Assembly: GCA_016867115.1 (NCBI GenBank) | Contig: VGKG01000014.1 | Span: 1 to 33,201 of the forward strand | Direction: 5' to 3' | DNA length: 33,201 nucleotides | Source: Candidatus Omnitrophota bacterium | Lineage (GTDB): Bacteria; Omnitrophota; Gorgyraeia; Gygaellales; Profunditerraquicolaceae | Part shown: one piece after another, positions 15,043 to 22,760 of the stretch | Position numbering within the stretch: the first letter of the stretch is position 1 | Layout: the number at the start of each line of letters is the position of its first letter | Position numbers and translations under genes: made by a program | The notes under the pieces: model-generated | What the model was told of the DNA's origin: nothing | Seen by the model: the letters and a program-made list of their open reading frames with translations, nothing else | The model's database searches: none

Positions 15043-16081
15043 TTAACACCTCACATCCTTTCCTGGTAACCAGAACAACATCCTCTATTCTTATTCCGAA
15101 CTTGCCCGGCAAATAAACCCCGGGCTCTACTGTAAAGACCATGCCTGGCTCTAATCTGCCTTTAGCCCCGCTGCTTAGGCGCGGTTCTTCGTGCACTTCT
15201 AACCCCACGCCGTGGCCGAGGTTATGGTTGAATCTTTCCCCGAATCCCTGGCGGGTAATATACCGGCGGCTTGCGGCGTCAATGCCGGCAATTTCTTCAC
15301 CCGGTTTGATCTTCTGGATTGCAACCCTTTGAGCTTCAAGGACAATAGCGCGGATCTGACGGGCAAGAGCTTCCATTTTACCCAAAAAGAAAACCCTTGT
15401 CAAGTCGCATTTGTAGCCGCGGTAGTCGACGCCAAGGTCGATGAGCACAATGTCTCTCTTACGCAGCTTCCGTTCTCCGCTGATATGGTGGGGGAATGCG
15501 GAGTTGGGGCCGGAAGCTACGATAATATCAAAAGCCGCTCCCTGCCCTCCGTGGTAGCGGATAAAACGCTCAAGCTCAGCGGCTATTTCTCTCTCTTTTT
15601 TGCCCGGTCGCAGGAATCTGCGGACTGATCTTAGGGCAAGGGCGGTGATCCGGAGTGCTTTTTTCAGCTTTTCGATCTCATGGGGGTCTTTGGTCTTGCG
15701 CAATCCTTCGACCATATTTTGGGTGGGCCGCAGGCTTATTTTTCTCCCCAGGCTCTTTTTCAGCTTAAGGTAGCGGCCGTAACTGAGACCGGTTTCAAAG
15801 CCTATGCTCTTTAGCCCAAGCTTTTGGCAGGCCTCTTTGACCGCCTTAAAGCCCTGGCCTTCAGTCTTTACCATCCGGGCACTCCCTTTAAGGGCCAGCC
15901 TCGCCTCTTCTGTGTAGCGGGGGTCGGTAAAATAAAGGCACTTCTTTGGAGCGACCAGAAAATAAGAGTCACGGCCGGGATACCCGGTAAGATAAGCGAT
16001 GTTTGCGGAAGAACTGACCAGGAGGCTGTCGAGGCGCGCTGATTTCAGGATTTTACGCAGCTTATTCAGGCGGGACTTCAT
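15026..16081 (-). CDS. M24-family Xaa-Pro peptidase (aminopeptidase P / PepQ type)
   Basis: A 351-residue metallopeptidase with an N-terminal creatinase-like domain (about 1-125) and a pita-bread catalytic domain. The five metal-ligand segments are seen: [17 protein letters not shown] (two Asp), [15 protein letters not shown] (His), [10 protein letters not shown] (Glu) and IRIEDVV (Glu). It removes N-terminal residues before proline or cleaves Xaa-Pro dipeptides in the cytoplasm; sequence alone does not separate these. The ATG at 16081 overlaps the aroQ stop by four bases (ATGA). Its neighbour efp also serves proline-rich protein metabolism, a common gene pairing. Confidence 0.92.
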   Translation of the reverse strand: MKSRLNKLRKILKSARLDSLLVSSSANIAYLTGYPGRDSYFLVAPKKCLYFTDPRYTEEARLALKGSARMVKTEGQGFKAVKEACQKLGLKSIGFETGLSYGRYLKLKKSLGRKISLRPTQNMVEGLRKTKDPHEIEKLKKALRITALALRSVRRFLRPGKKEREIAAELERFIRYHGGQGAAFDIIVASGPNSAFPHHISGERKLRKRDIVLIDLGVDYRGYKCDLTRVFFLGKMEALARQIRAIVLEAQRVAIQKIKPGEEIAGIDAASRRYITRQGFGERFNHNLGHGVGLEVHEEPRLSSGAKGRLEPGMVFTVEPGVYLPGKFGIRIEDVVLVTRKGCEVLSGAIH

Positions 16082-16512
16082 TCCAGTAGGTCTAGCAGCG
16101 CCTCGAGACCCAGGATATAGCTGTTTACGCCGAATCCGGCGACAGTGCCTTTTACCACCGGGCTGACCAGCGATTTTTTGCGGAACTCTTCACGGGTGTA
16201 GATGTTGGAGAGGTGCACTTCGACTGCCGGGATGCCGCAGCCGGCGATCGCGTCGCGGATGGCGACGCTGGTATGGGTGTAGGCAGCCGGATTGATCAGG
16301 ATCCCCGAGAATCTGCCCCTGGCATCGCCGATCAGGTCCACAATCTGGCCTTCGTGGTTGGATTGTTTTATGGTAAGGGAGGCCTTCCTTTTCTTAGCCG
16401 CCTTTTTTAACTCTTTATCTATCGAGTTTAAGGTTACTTTTCCGTAGACAGCCGGCTCCCTTATGCCCAGAAGGTTCAGGTTCGGGCCGTGAATGACCAG
16501 TATCTTTTTCAT
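16078..16512 (-). CDS. aroQ: Type II 3-dehydroquinate dehydratase
   Basis: A 144-residue dodecamer-type enzyme of the shikimate pathway, converting 3-dehydroquinate to 3-dehydroshikimate. Motifs: [21 protein letters not shown] at the start with the active-site Tyr in VYG, then [24 protein letters not shown], the VEVHLSNIY segment with the catalytic His region, and [12 protein letters not shown]. The length is normal. The ATG at 16512 is three bases after the Trm112-like gene. The shikimate enzyme leads into the peptidase-efp-acc cluster, an order I recognise from other bacteria. Confidence 0.97.
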   Translation of the reverse strand: MKKILVIHGPNLNLLGIREPAVYGKVTLNSIDKELKKAAKKRKASLTIKQSNHEGQIVDLIGDARGRFSGILINPAAYTHTSVAIRDAIAGCGIPAVEVHLSNIYTREEFRKKSLVSPVVKGTVAGFGVNSYILGLEALLDLLE

Positions 16513-16515
16513 CTT

Positions 16516-16671
16516 TTAATCCGTAGCCTCGTCAATAAGCATGATCGGTATGCCGTCGCGGATGGGGTATTTCTTCCCGCACTTTTTGCAGACTATCCTT
16601 CCGTCTTTAAGCTCCACGTCCCCTTTGCAGGCGGGGCAGGCCAGGATATCCAGCAATTCTTTATCGATCAT
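16516..16671 (-). CDS. Trm112/YcaR family zinc-ribbon-like protein
   Basis: A 51-residue protein encoded between aroQ and the repeat-bearing spacer. It begins MIDKELLDILACPACKGDV and continues IVCKKCGKKYPIRDGIPIM, giving a CxxC...CxxC zinc-ribbon pair and the conserved YPIRDGIP segment of the Trm112/YcaR family. Family members are small activators of methyltransferases or proteins of unknown role beside lipid A and other genes. The ATG at 16671 has a strong AGGAGG about seven bases upstream. The stop lies three bases before aroQ. Confidence 0.93.
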   Translation of the reverse strand: MIDKELLDILACPACKGDVELKDGRIVCKKCGKKYPIRDGIPIMLIDEATD

Positions 16672-16683
16672 TTAGCTCCTCCT

Positions 16684-16717
16684 GGTATAATCCTCAAGCA
16701 AAATTATGGATTATACC
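16684..16717. repeat. Inverted repeat upstream of the Trm112-like gene
   Basis: GGTATAATCC at 16684-16693 is a perfect inverted copy of GGATTATACC at 16708-16717, with a 14-base spacer. On the minus strand this places a TATAAT-like sequence ahead of the strong ribosome site of the Trm112-like gene, which could be a -10 element. No good -35 element is seen at the proper distance, so a promoter here is only a possibility. The arrangement could also be a regulator site. Confidence 0.5.
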
Positions 16718-16718
16718 T

Positions 16719-16772
16719 GATTACACAGATTATTTTAGATTACACAGATTAATGCTTTAATCTCTGTAATCT
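16719..16772. repeat. Direct and inverted AT-rich repeat in intergenic spacer
   Basis: The 14-base unit GATTACACAGATTA occurs at 16719-16732 and again at 16738-16751. The second copy, extended to AGATTACACAGATTAA (16737-16752), is matched by an inverted copy at 16757-16772 with one mismatch, giving a 16-base stem with a 4-base loop. A T-run follows on the plus strand only, so it is not a terminator for the minus-strand genes. The spacer 16672-16790 otherwise contains no gene. Confidence 0.7.
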
Positions 16773-16790
16773 ACTTTTTAATCATTGAAA

Positions 16791-17156
16791 TCAGGCATCC
16801 TTATTGTTTTCTTTAGGGGATGCCTTTGATTTTGAGATGAAGATCATCCTGAGCTCATAGAGGACATTCTCCAGGAACTTGTCCTCTTCGGCGTTAAGAT
16901 TTCCGCGGGTCTTCTCCTTAAGCAGGGCGAGGGTGTCGATGAGGAACTTAGCCTGGGCGGTATCTTCTTCTATTTTATTGGTAGCCGGATGCGGCACCTG
17001 GCCCAGGGCAATGGAGGCCTGCAGCGCAAGGGTGGTGATAAAGAAGTTAAAATCCGGCTCTTCGGGCACGAACTTCCCCTCTTTCTTGAGGGAGCCCTTT
17101 TCCTTCTCTACCGCCTCTTTCCAGCTTTCGTCGATATTCTTATCCTGCTCTTCCAT
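16791..17156 (-). CDS. DUF1844 family protein
   Basis: A 121-residue acidic protein. The segment PDFNFFITTLALQASIALGQVP followed by KIEEDTAQAKFLIDTLALLKEKT is the DUF1844 signature, and the tail is helical and charged. No signal peptide or membrane segment is present. Its function is unknown. I start at the ATG at 17156 rather than the much longer frame to 17306, since homologous sequence begins there and the extra 50 residues are Arg-rich and overlap the Memo-like gene. The gene follows the Memo-like stop by two bases. Confidence 0.85.
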   Translation of the reverse strand: MEEQDKNIDESWKEAVEKEKGSLKKEGKFVPEEPDFNFFITTLALQASIALGQVPHPATNKIEEDTAQAKFLIDTLALLKEKTRGNLNAEEDKFLENVLYELRMIFISKSKASPKENNKDA

Positions 17157-17158
17157 TT

Positions 17159-17980
17159 TTAGCGAATGATTATTCCGGCATAGCCTACGACGCTCTCGTA
17201 ATCCGCGGTCACGTCTCCGGAGGTCTGGTATCTGATAAGCCTGGCGGATGCGGCTCCGAGGCCCTTGGCGCAGGCAAGCATGGCGATCACCGGCGCATAT
17301 CCGCACATGGAGATATTCCGGCGCCGGATGCAGGACATAAGTTTATCCTCATCAAGTTCGAGTATCGCCTTGATCGCCTCTTTATCCTTTTTCTCTGCCT
17401 CAGCCTGAGCCTCATAATGGGTCATATCCGAGCTGGCTATGATCAGCGTCGTATCCTTTACGCCGGCGGCATTGATCGCGCAGGCGATATCTTTTCCGGT
17501 TTTTTTGAGCGCTTCCAGGTCATCGGATAAAAAAGCGACCGGGATGATTTCAAAGTCCTGCCGGAAATACTGCAACAGCGGAAGCTCAACCTCCAGAGAG
17601 TGCTCGTGGGCATGCGCCAGGGAATCAGGCTCAAGGTGCTTTGAGCCCTCCCGGATCTTTTCGGCCAATACCGGGTCTATCCTTACCTGCCCAAGAGGCG
17701 TCTGCCAGGCGCCTTCGGTCATAATACTGTAAGGCGCGCCAAAGCCGGTGTGGTTCGGCCCCAGGAGCAGGACTTTCTCTTTTATTTTAACATGGGAAAG
17801 AGTCTCGGCTGCGACCTTTCCCGAATACATATACCCGGCATGCGGCAGCATGCAGGCGATCGCCTCCTCCTTCTGCGCATGTTTATCCGCGAAAGCAGAG
17901 ATCGTCTTTTTGAGTTCTTCTGCCGAAGCAGGGTAAAATGTCCCGGAAACTACCGGTTTTCTGACCTTAGTTTCCTGCAC
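17159..17980 (-). CDS. MEMO1 / AmmeMemoRadiSam system protein B-like
   Basis: A 273-residue Memo-family protein, related to class III dioxygenases but usually lacking demonstrated enzyme activity in bacteria. Blocks: VVSGTFYPASAEEL, CMLPHAGYMYSG, VLLLGPNHTGFG, HEHSLEVELPLLQYF and IASSDMTHYE, with metal-binding His candidates in the last three. In many bacteria the gene travels with an AMMECR1 gene and a radical-SAM gene; neither is beside it here. The start is a GTG at 17980 with GGAGGAG about eight bases upstream, overlapping the TIM-barrel gene by 14 bases. The biochemical role is unknown. Confidence 0.9.
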   Translation of the reverse strand: MQETKVRKPVVSGTFYPASAEELKKTISAFADKHAQKEEAIACMLPHAGYMYSGKVAAETLSHVKIKEKVLLLGPNHTGFGAPYSIMTEGAWQTPLGQVRIDPVLAEKIREGSKHLEPDSLAHAHEHSLEVELPLLQYFRQDFEIIPVAFLSDDLEALKKTGKDIACAINAAGVKDTTLIIASSDMTHYEAQAEAEKKDKEAIKAILELDEDKLMSCIRRRNISMCGYAPVIAMLACAKGLGAASARLIRYQTSGDVTADYESVVGYAGIIIR

Positions 17981-18890
17981 CGAAGATCTCCTCCAGGTAT
18001 TCCTTGCCTGATCTTATTTCATCAGGAGTCGCCGGATGATGCGGCTCCATTACCTTAAGGGTATCTTTTTTCACATACGGCTTAAGCTGCGCGAAATCCA
18101 GCTCTCCCTTAAGGGGCGCCCGGTGGTCGTTTGCACCCAGGATATCATGCAGATGGATGCCCAGCATCTGGCCGGCGTACAGATCAAGAAAGTCCTTATG
18201 CCCGGAAAAGCCGAGGTTCTCCATCAGTTGGGCGTGGCCGGTATCGTGCCAGTAGAAGACTTGCGAGTTCGCCAACTCCTTAAGGATGATCCCGATTTCT
18301 TCGAAAGAAGGGATCTCTCTGTAATAAAAACGGGTTTCGACCCCCAGCCTCACTCCAGGACCTGCGGCGTGACGGTTAAGTTCCTCCAGGCTCTTCAGGG
18401 CGTTCTTCAGGAAAGGCGCTGCCGTTTCTTTGCGTTCTTTGATGTGCGCATCCCTTAGATCCAGGAACGCTTTTGTGCCCCCGGCGCCATTTTCATAAAG
18501 GCCGGCGAGGCTGCGTGTTTTATCGGGTATCTCAACGCGGCCGCAGTGCAGGACTACTGCGCCGGCGCCCAGTGACGCAGCCGTGTCAATGGTGCGCCGG
18601 GCGTAATTCAGCGCCAGGCGCCTTTCATCTTCGTCGAGGCTGGCCAGCGAATAGCAGTCCGGGAGGGCGTCTTTGCGGCTAAATCCGTCGGGGATCGGGC
18701 AGTAATTGTGCAGGCTTATTATCTGTAGGCCCGCTCTCTTACGGGCCTTACGGATCCCTTCGACCATGGAAGCGGTGAGGTTGAAACTCAGCTCAAGGTC
18801 TCTAAATCCCAGGTCCTTTATCTCAAAGAGCATTGGCTCTGCCTCTTCATAGCGCGAGGCGTTCCATGCGGTAGAGAGAGCCAGGCTCAT
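17967..18890 (-). CDS. Sugar phosphate isomerase/epimerase-like TIM-barrel protein
   Basis: A 307-residue xylose-isomerase-like TIM barrel. Visible segments are LELSFNLTAS, ISLHNYCPIP, GAGAVVLHCGRVEI, VRLGVETRFYYREIPS, WHDTGHAQLMENLG and LGIHLHDI, with the metal-ligand pattern of Glu, Asp-His and His typical of the fold. The substrate cannot be inferred. The ATG at 18890 follows the rpsU stop by two bases; the gene overlaps the Memo-like gene by 14 bases. Confidence 0.85.
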   Translation of the reverse strand: MSLALSTAWNASRYEEAEPMLFEIKDLGFRDLELSFNLTASMVEGIRKARKRAGLQIISLHNYCPIPDGFSRKDALPDCYSLASLDEDERRLALNYARRTIDTAASLGAGAVVLHCGRVEIPDKTRSLAGLYENGAGGTKAFLDLRDAHIKERKETAAPFLKNALKSLEELNRHAAGPGVRLGVETRFYYREIPSFEEIGIILKELANSQVFYWHDTGHAQLMENLGFSGHKDFLDLYAGQMLGIHLHDILGANDHRAPLKGELDFAQLKPYVKKDTLKVMEPHHPATPDEIRSGKEYLEEIFGAGN

Positions 18891-18892
18891 GG

Positions 18893-19054
18893 CTATCTTT
18901 TGGACTTTGTCCTTTTTCTTTTGCGCTCGCTGGGCTTCTCGTAATGCTTGCGGTCGCGGACTTCTCTCAGGATCCCTTCCTGTTCGATCTTCTTCTTGAA
19001 ACGGCGTAACGCCGACTCAAAAGGTTCGTCCTTCTTCACTTCGATCTGCGGCAA
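18893..19054 (-). CDS. rpsU: 30S ribosomal protein S21
   Basis: The conserved S21 core ([19 protein letters not shown], then [18 protein letters not shown]) and a basic KRKRTKSKR tail give 53 residues. The likely start is TTG at 19054 because GGAGGTGG lies eight to ten bases upstream and homologues begin just before PQIEVKK. The longer frame from 19099 also begins with TTG but has no ribosome site. S21 helps initiate translation on the 30S subunit. It stands first in its operon, behind a strong promoter (19122-19150). Confidence 0.95.
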   Translation of the reverse strand: MPQIEVKKDEPFESALRRFKKKIEQEGILREVRDRKHYEKPSERKRKRTKSKR

Positions 19055-19121
19055 CTTAATCCACCTCCCCCTGTTTTTTTCGGTTAGCGATACGGACAAT
19101 CTTTATGTTTACAGAAAAAAC

Positions 19122-19150
19122 ATATTAGCACTTATTTTCATGCCTGTCAA
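19122..19150 (-). promoter_or_regulatory. Sigma-70-type promoter of rpsU
   Basis: Reading leftwards, TTGACA (19150-19145), a 17-base spacer and TAATAT (19127-19122) make a near-consensus promoter. It lies about 70 bases upstream of the rpsU TTG start and directly after the tonB stop, so it starts a new transcription unit. Confidence 0.88.
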
Positions 19151-19161
19151 TAATTTAAGGC

Positions 19162-19845
19162 TTATTCGATCTCGAAGTTGATCGCCAGATTAAAGGATAG
19201 CTGCGGGTAATCGAGTTCGGAGGGAAAGTTCGGGAAGGGCGCGGCCTCTTTTACGCTCCTTAAGGCGGTCTCCCTGAGATAAGCGTTGTCAGCGGACATT
19301 TCTTCGCTGAGGCGCAGGTCTTTCAGGTAGCCGTCGTTTGAGATGATAAAGGAGATATTCACCTCTCCTGTTTCGGTCCCGGAATAATTCTGGTACGCTG
19401 CGCGCTTGATCTTTTCGCGCACGATCTGGTAGTAGTTCATGTAGGTGGGGTTATTGATCTTGTCCTTATCTGGTTCAGGCAGGGTGATCCGTCTCTTTAC
19501 TGCGATGATATCGGGTTTGATGAGGTTGGGTTTTGCAAAATCCAGGTTCGCAGAACCGGCCGCGTCTTTAGGTCTTAAGAGCTCCCTGTTCTGCGTAAAC
19601 GGCGCAGGAAGGCGTTTTTCGGGGCTCACCTTTGAAGGGACCTCAAGAAGGGGCTCTCTCCTGGGCAGGCTCAATTTCCTCTGCGGCGGCCGGGCCTCCT
19701 TTTGTTTCCTGATATAGGTGACCTTCAGGCTCTCTTCCTGTCTGGCCAGCGGCAGGAACGAGAGGTCCGGGTTCTGCAGGAAAATGACTCCGTGCGCGAC
19801 CAGGGAGATGACAAAAGCAATCTGGAAGGCCCTGTCGGAAAACAT
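19162..19845 (-). CDS. tonB: TonB-like energy transducer
   Basis: A 227-residue protein with an N-terminal membrane helix (about 9-26), a basic and proline-rich periplasmic region, and a C-terminal TonB domain (about 135-227). The domain has the VNISFIISNDGYLKDLRLSE strand-turn pattern and ends in ...AAPFPNFPSE and FNLAINFEIE. It carries proton-motive energy to outer-membrane receptors. It lies 41 bases after the BtuB-like receptor and is probably dedicated to it. The gap holds only a 6-bp hairpin (ATACCG/CGGTAT). ExbB and ExbD are not in the window. Confidence 0.9.
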   Translation of the reverse strand: MFSDRAFQIAFVISLVAHGVIFLQNPDLSFLPLARQEESLKVTYIRKQKEARPPQRKLSLPRREPLLEVPSKVSPEKRLPAPFTQNRELLRPKDAAGSANLDFAKPNLIKPDIIAVKRRITLPEPDKDKINNPTYMNYYQIVREKIKRAAYQNYSGTETGEVNISFIISNDGYLKDLRLSEEMSADNAYLRETALRSVKEAAPFPNFPSELDYPQLSFNLAINFEIE

Positions 19846-19886
19846 AGGGTTATTATACCGCCGTCTGCCGGTATTTCAAGGCAAAG

Positions 19887-21914
19887 TTAGAACTTATATT
19901 CTAGCTTCAGCGTATAGTTTCTCCCCGGCGAGGGATAATAGAACTTCTGGCCATCCACCGCCAGGTCTACCCCGGCATATTCGCTGTAATATTTATTCAG
20001 CAGGTTATTAATGCCGAAGACCGCATTCAGGCATTTAAAGCTATAGGAGATGTTCATGTCCATGGTCATATATCCGTTAAGCCGGGAGGATGCGTTTGCC
20101 TGGTCGTTGAGGAAGTACCTCTCTCCCACATAAGTGCCCATGAGGTTGAAGGCGAAGTTTTTAGGCAGCATGAGCCTCAGGCCGACGCTTCCTTTATGCC
20201 GGGGGACAAGGGGGATCTCTTTGTCGTCATTCTCTCCGTCCACAAAGATGGCCTTGGTGTAGGTGTAGTTACCAAAGAGGAATATCTTTTTACGGAATCC
20301 CGAATCAAAGCCGAACTCGACCCCCTCATGAAGCGTTTTGTCGTAATTCAGGTTTTGTCCGAAGCCGCTTGGCCCGCCGGTGGAATTGAAATAGAGCTCA
20401 TCTTTCACTTTCATGCGGAAGAGCGAGAGGTTTGCGGATAAGCCTTGCGTGAACCTGTGCCTTGCTCCGAATTCGAAGTTCAGGGAGTGCTGAGGCTTAA
20501 GGCTGGTATTCAACTGCTGCTGCCAGAAGGCGTCGTTAAAGGTGAACTCATCCACCTGAGGGAAGCGGAAGGAGCGGCTGATATTAAAGAAGGCGCTTGA
20601 GTCTTGTGCGTAGTTATAGACCGCCCCGCCGTTAAAGGCCCTCTGGGTATGACGCTTGTTTTCGTCGATATCCGGGTTCCAGCCGCTATTATCGTGGTAA
20701 TCGAACTCAAAGCGCGCAGTCTCATAGCGGAAGCCGCCGACGAGGTTGAGCCTGTCGAAGAGGCTGAACTCATCCTGCAGGTATCCGGCAAGGGAGATCT
20801 TGTTTGTGTCGGTGAATGTCTGCAGGACGTCGGTGGAGGCGCTGTAAGCGTCTGCGCTGTAATCCGCGAGGTAAAAATCGAATCCTGCCACGAGCTTGTT
20901 CTTGCGGGAGAAGACCGGGTTATCCAGGCTGTATTTAGGGGTGACCCCCAGGGTCCTTATTCTGCTTCGTAAGGTGTTCAGGCCGTCGGTGGGAAAATAG
21001 CTGTTAGTGCGTTTACGCCGGTAGGAAGCATCCATGTCGAAGTCGCCCCACTTTTCAAGGTCATGCCCTCCTCCCAGCACAAAATAATAGTCCGTATCGT
21101 TTGCGCGGTCGGATTTGCGGGCATAGCGCCGGTTAAACTGGTCGATCACCGGCTGTTTCAGCGAAGCGGGCAGGCCGTAGCTGGACTTGTGATACCCGGA
21201 GCTGAACCTTAGATCCGTCTTTTCCGTCACTTCATAATTAAGCTTTGAAAAGAAGTCCTTGGATTTGAAAAAGCTGTTATTGCGGTATCCGTGGGTCCCT
21301 TCCCTGCTGCCCGAGAAGAGGTAGGAAAGGCCGGAGGCTGCGCCGGAGAAAGAGGCCTTCTGGAGATTGAAGTCGTAGCTGCCGTATTTAGCCAGGATGT
21401 CGGCGTGCGGTTTTCCCTTGCCTGTCTTGGTGATGATATTGATCACGCCGCTTGAGGCGTTATCTCCGTATAAGACGCTTCCTGAGCCGCCGCGGATGAT
21501 CTCGATCTTTTCCACCTGATCCAGCGGTATCTGGGTCCAGTCTACGCCGCTTAAGTCCACCTGGTTGGTGCGCCTGCCGTCGACCAGGACCAGGACGTTC
21601 AGGTTTGCCTGTTCGCCGAAGCCGCGGATATCCACGGAGGCCTTGCTCCCGTTACCGTACCAGTCGCGCACGATGAGGCCCTCTGCGCTGCGCAGGACGT
21701 CGATGATTTTCTGTTTGTTAAGGTTCTGGATCTCCTTCTGCGTGATGACTGAGACGCTTCCGGCGGTCTTGTTGATCAGCTGCCCGGAGCGGGAGGGCGT
21801 GACCAGTATCCTCTCCAGTTCTATCTCTGACTCCTGCGCCAGGCCGCTTGAGGCAAGCCCAAGCGTAAAAGCCGCAGTTACCGCCATAAACCCGAACGTT
21901 TTGTTGCCTGACAT
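19887..21914 (-). CDS. btuB: TonB-dependent outer-membrane receptor, vitamin B12 (BtuB) type
   Basis: A 675-residue outer-membrane receptor with a signal peptide (about 1-26, ending SSGLAQ), a plug domain (about 45-150) and a 22-strand barrel ending with an aromatic residue (LKLEYKF). Plug motifs include VSVITQKEI, VLVLVDGRRTNQ, KIEIIRGGSGSVLYGDNA and GVINIITKTG. The putative TonB box is near ELERILVTPSR. The upstream cobalamin riboswitch and the next-door cobO and tonB genes indicate that the cargo is cobalamin or a corrinoid; the protein sequence alone would not decide this. The ATG at 21914 has GGAAAGGAAAGG upstream. Confidence 0.93.
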   Translation of the reverse strand: MSGNKTFGFMAVTAAFTLGLASSGLAQESEIELERILVTPSRSGQLINKTAGSVSVITQKEIQNLNKQKIIDVLRSAEGLIVRDWYGNGSKASVDIRGFGEQANLNVLVLVDGRRTNQVDLSGVDWTQIPLDQVEKIEIIRGGSGSVLYGDNASSGVINIITKTGKGKPHADILAKYGSYDFNLQKASFSGAASGLSYLFSGSREGTHGYRNNSFFKSKDFFSKLNYEVTEKTDLRFSSGYHKSSYGLPASLKQPVIDQFNRRYARKSDRANDTDYYFVLGGGHDLEKWGDFDMDASYRRKRTNSYFPTDGLNTLRSRIRTLGVTPKYSLDNPVFSRKNKLVAGFDFYLADYSADAYSASTDVLQTFTDTNKISLAGYLQDEFSLFDRLNLVGGFRYETARFEFDYHDNSGWNPDIDENKRHTQRAFNGGAVYNYAQDSSAFFNISRSFRFPQVDEFTFNDAFWQQQLNTSLKPQHSLNFEFGARHRFTQGLSANLSLFRMKVKDELYFNSTGGPSGFGQNLNYDKTLHEGVEFGFDSGFRKKIFLFGNYTYTKAIFVDGENDDKEIPLVPRHKGSVGLRLMLPKNFAFNLMGTYVGERYFLNDQANASSRLNGYMTMDMNISYSFKCLNAVFGINNLLNKYYSEYAGVDLAVDGQKFYYPSPGRNYTLKLEYKF

Positions 21915-21938
21915 CTTCCTTTCCTTTCCCGGACAAAT

Positions 21939-21975
21939 AAAAAACCCCTGATGCTTTTAAAATCCATCAAGGGTT
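21939..21975 (-). terminator. Intrinsic terminator of the cobalamin riboswitch leader
   Basis: On the minus strand AACCCTTGATG (21975-21965) pairs with CATCAGGGGTT (21953-21943), an 11-base stem with one G-U pair, followed at once by a T-run. It lies between the cobalamin aptamer and btuB, so it is probably the expression platform: B12 binding would favour this hairpin and stop transcription. The segment TTTACCCTGAT just upstream could take part in an alternative fold. Confidence 0.85.
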
Positions 21976-22029
21976 CCCTGATTTACCCTTTTTGCCTGTC
22001 CGCGGGCTAAAAAGTGCGCGCTGAATTAC

Positions 22030-22190
22030 GATTTCCGGCCAGGTCTTCTGACTTGGGAGATCATCCTACTTTTGCCGCACCTTCCCGGACAGATTAGCGT
22101 CCAGTGGTATGCTTGCGGAATTTCGTCCCTCCTTACAGCAGCGGGACTGCGGCTGATTTGCACAGCCTTCCCTTAACCGAAATCATTTCT
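22030..22190 (-). ncRNA. Cobalamin riboswitch (aptamer)
   Basis: The minus-strand RNA shows the cobalamin aptamer: the P1 arms GATTTC (22184-22179) and GAAATC (22035-22030), then GGTTAAGGGAAG and AAATCAGCCGCAGTCCCGC, a TACCACTGG element, and the B12-box-like AGTCAGAAGACCTGGCC (22053-22037). It lies between a strong promoter and the terminator-btuB region, so it controls B12-uptake genes by feedback. The B12-box differs slightly from the consensus. Confidence 0.95.
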
Positions 22191-22225
22191 GTGAACTTTT
22201 ACCGAAAGAGCGACTAACGAAGAAC

Positions 22226-22254
22226 ATTTTAAATCAAATTGTTTTTTCTGTCAA
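22226..22254 (-). promoter_or_regulatory. Sigma-70-type promoter for riboswitch-btuB-tonB
   Basis: TTGACA (22254-22249), a 17-base spacer and TAAAAT (22231-22226) form a good promoter reading leftwards, about 40 bases before the riboswitch core. It begins right after the cobO stop, so btuB-tonB is its own unit. Confidence 0.88.
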
Positions 22255-22262
22255 GAAAAAAA

Positions 22263-22760
22263 TCAAAACTCTATTCCCCTCCTGGCCCGGACGCCCTTCT
22301 GATAGTAATGCTTTACCTCTTTTACTTCGCTTACCAGGTCAGCGGCCTTGAGGATCTCTTTCGGCGCATATCTGCCGGTCAGGACGAGTTCGGTTTTGCG
22401 GGGGGCTCTTTTTAAAAGATTAAGGACGTCGTCAACCCCGAGGAGTTTCAGTTTCAGGGCGACGTTGATCTCGTCGAGGATGATCAGGTCGAACTTCTTT
22501 AGCGCCTTCTTTGCCTGGGTAAGGGCCTTTTTTGCCAGCAGGATATCTTTTGCCGAAGGTTTTTTTCTGATCAGGCAGGTAGTGCCGAAACGCTCTACCC
22601 TGATATTCCTTAGCTTTTCAAGGGCTGACTCTTCCGAGTAACACCTGCCTTTCAGGAACTGGCAGATGTAGATCTTTTTTCCCGCGCCTGCCGCGCGTAG
22701 CGCCAGGCCAAAAGCCGCCGTGGTCTTTCCTTTCCCGCTACCGGTGTATACCTGTATCAA
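22263..22760 (-). CDS. cobO: Cob(I)alamin adenosyltransferase (CobO/BtuR/CobA type)
   Basis: A 165-residue P-loop enzyme that adenosylates cob(I)alamin or cobinamide with ATP to form the coenzyme. P-loop TGSGKGKTTAAFG is at about 6-18, followed by ICQFLKG, the Walker B-like FDLIILDEINVAL and LVLTGRYAPKEIL. It takes up B12 in concert with the btuB-tonB unit just downstream, although cobO has its own place at the end of the preceding operon. The start is TTG at 22760, whose TTGA overlaps the upstream gene's stop, with a purine-rich GGAAGGCGG upstream. Confidence 0.95.
   Translation of the reverse strand: MIQVYTGSGKGKTTAAFGLALRAAGAGKKIYICQFLKGRCYSEESALEKLRNIRVERFGTTCLIRKKPSAKDILLAKKALTQAKKALKKFDLIILDEINVALKLKLLGVDDVLNLLKRAPRKTELVLTGRYAPKEILKAADLVSEVKEVKHYYQKGVRARRGIEF

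Noticed and set aside
16737..16772. Hairpin with T-run as an intrinsic terminator
   Set aside because: The T-run follows the stem only on the plus strand, where no gene ends. On the minus strand the flanking bases are AAAATAATC, and the stem is AT-rich.
17157..17306. Longer version of the DUF1844 protein beginning at 17306
   Set aside because: The additional 50 residues are Arg-rich, overlap the conserved C-terminus of the Memo-like protein in another frame and do not resemble the family.
19055..19099. Longer rpsU reading from 19099
   Set aside because: It starts at a TTG without ribosome site and adds residues not found in S21; the TTG at 19054 has GGAGGTGG upstream.
22256..22265. Terminator after cobO from the T-run behind its stop codon
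   Set aside because: A run of seven T follows the stop on the minus strand, but I find no stable G/C-rich stem ahead of it.
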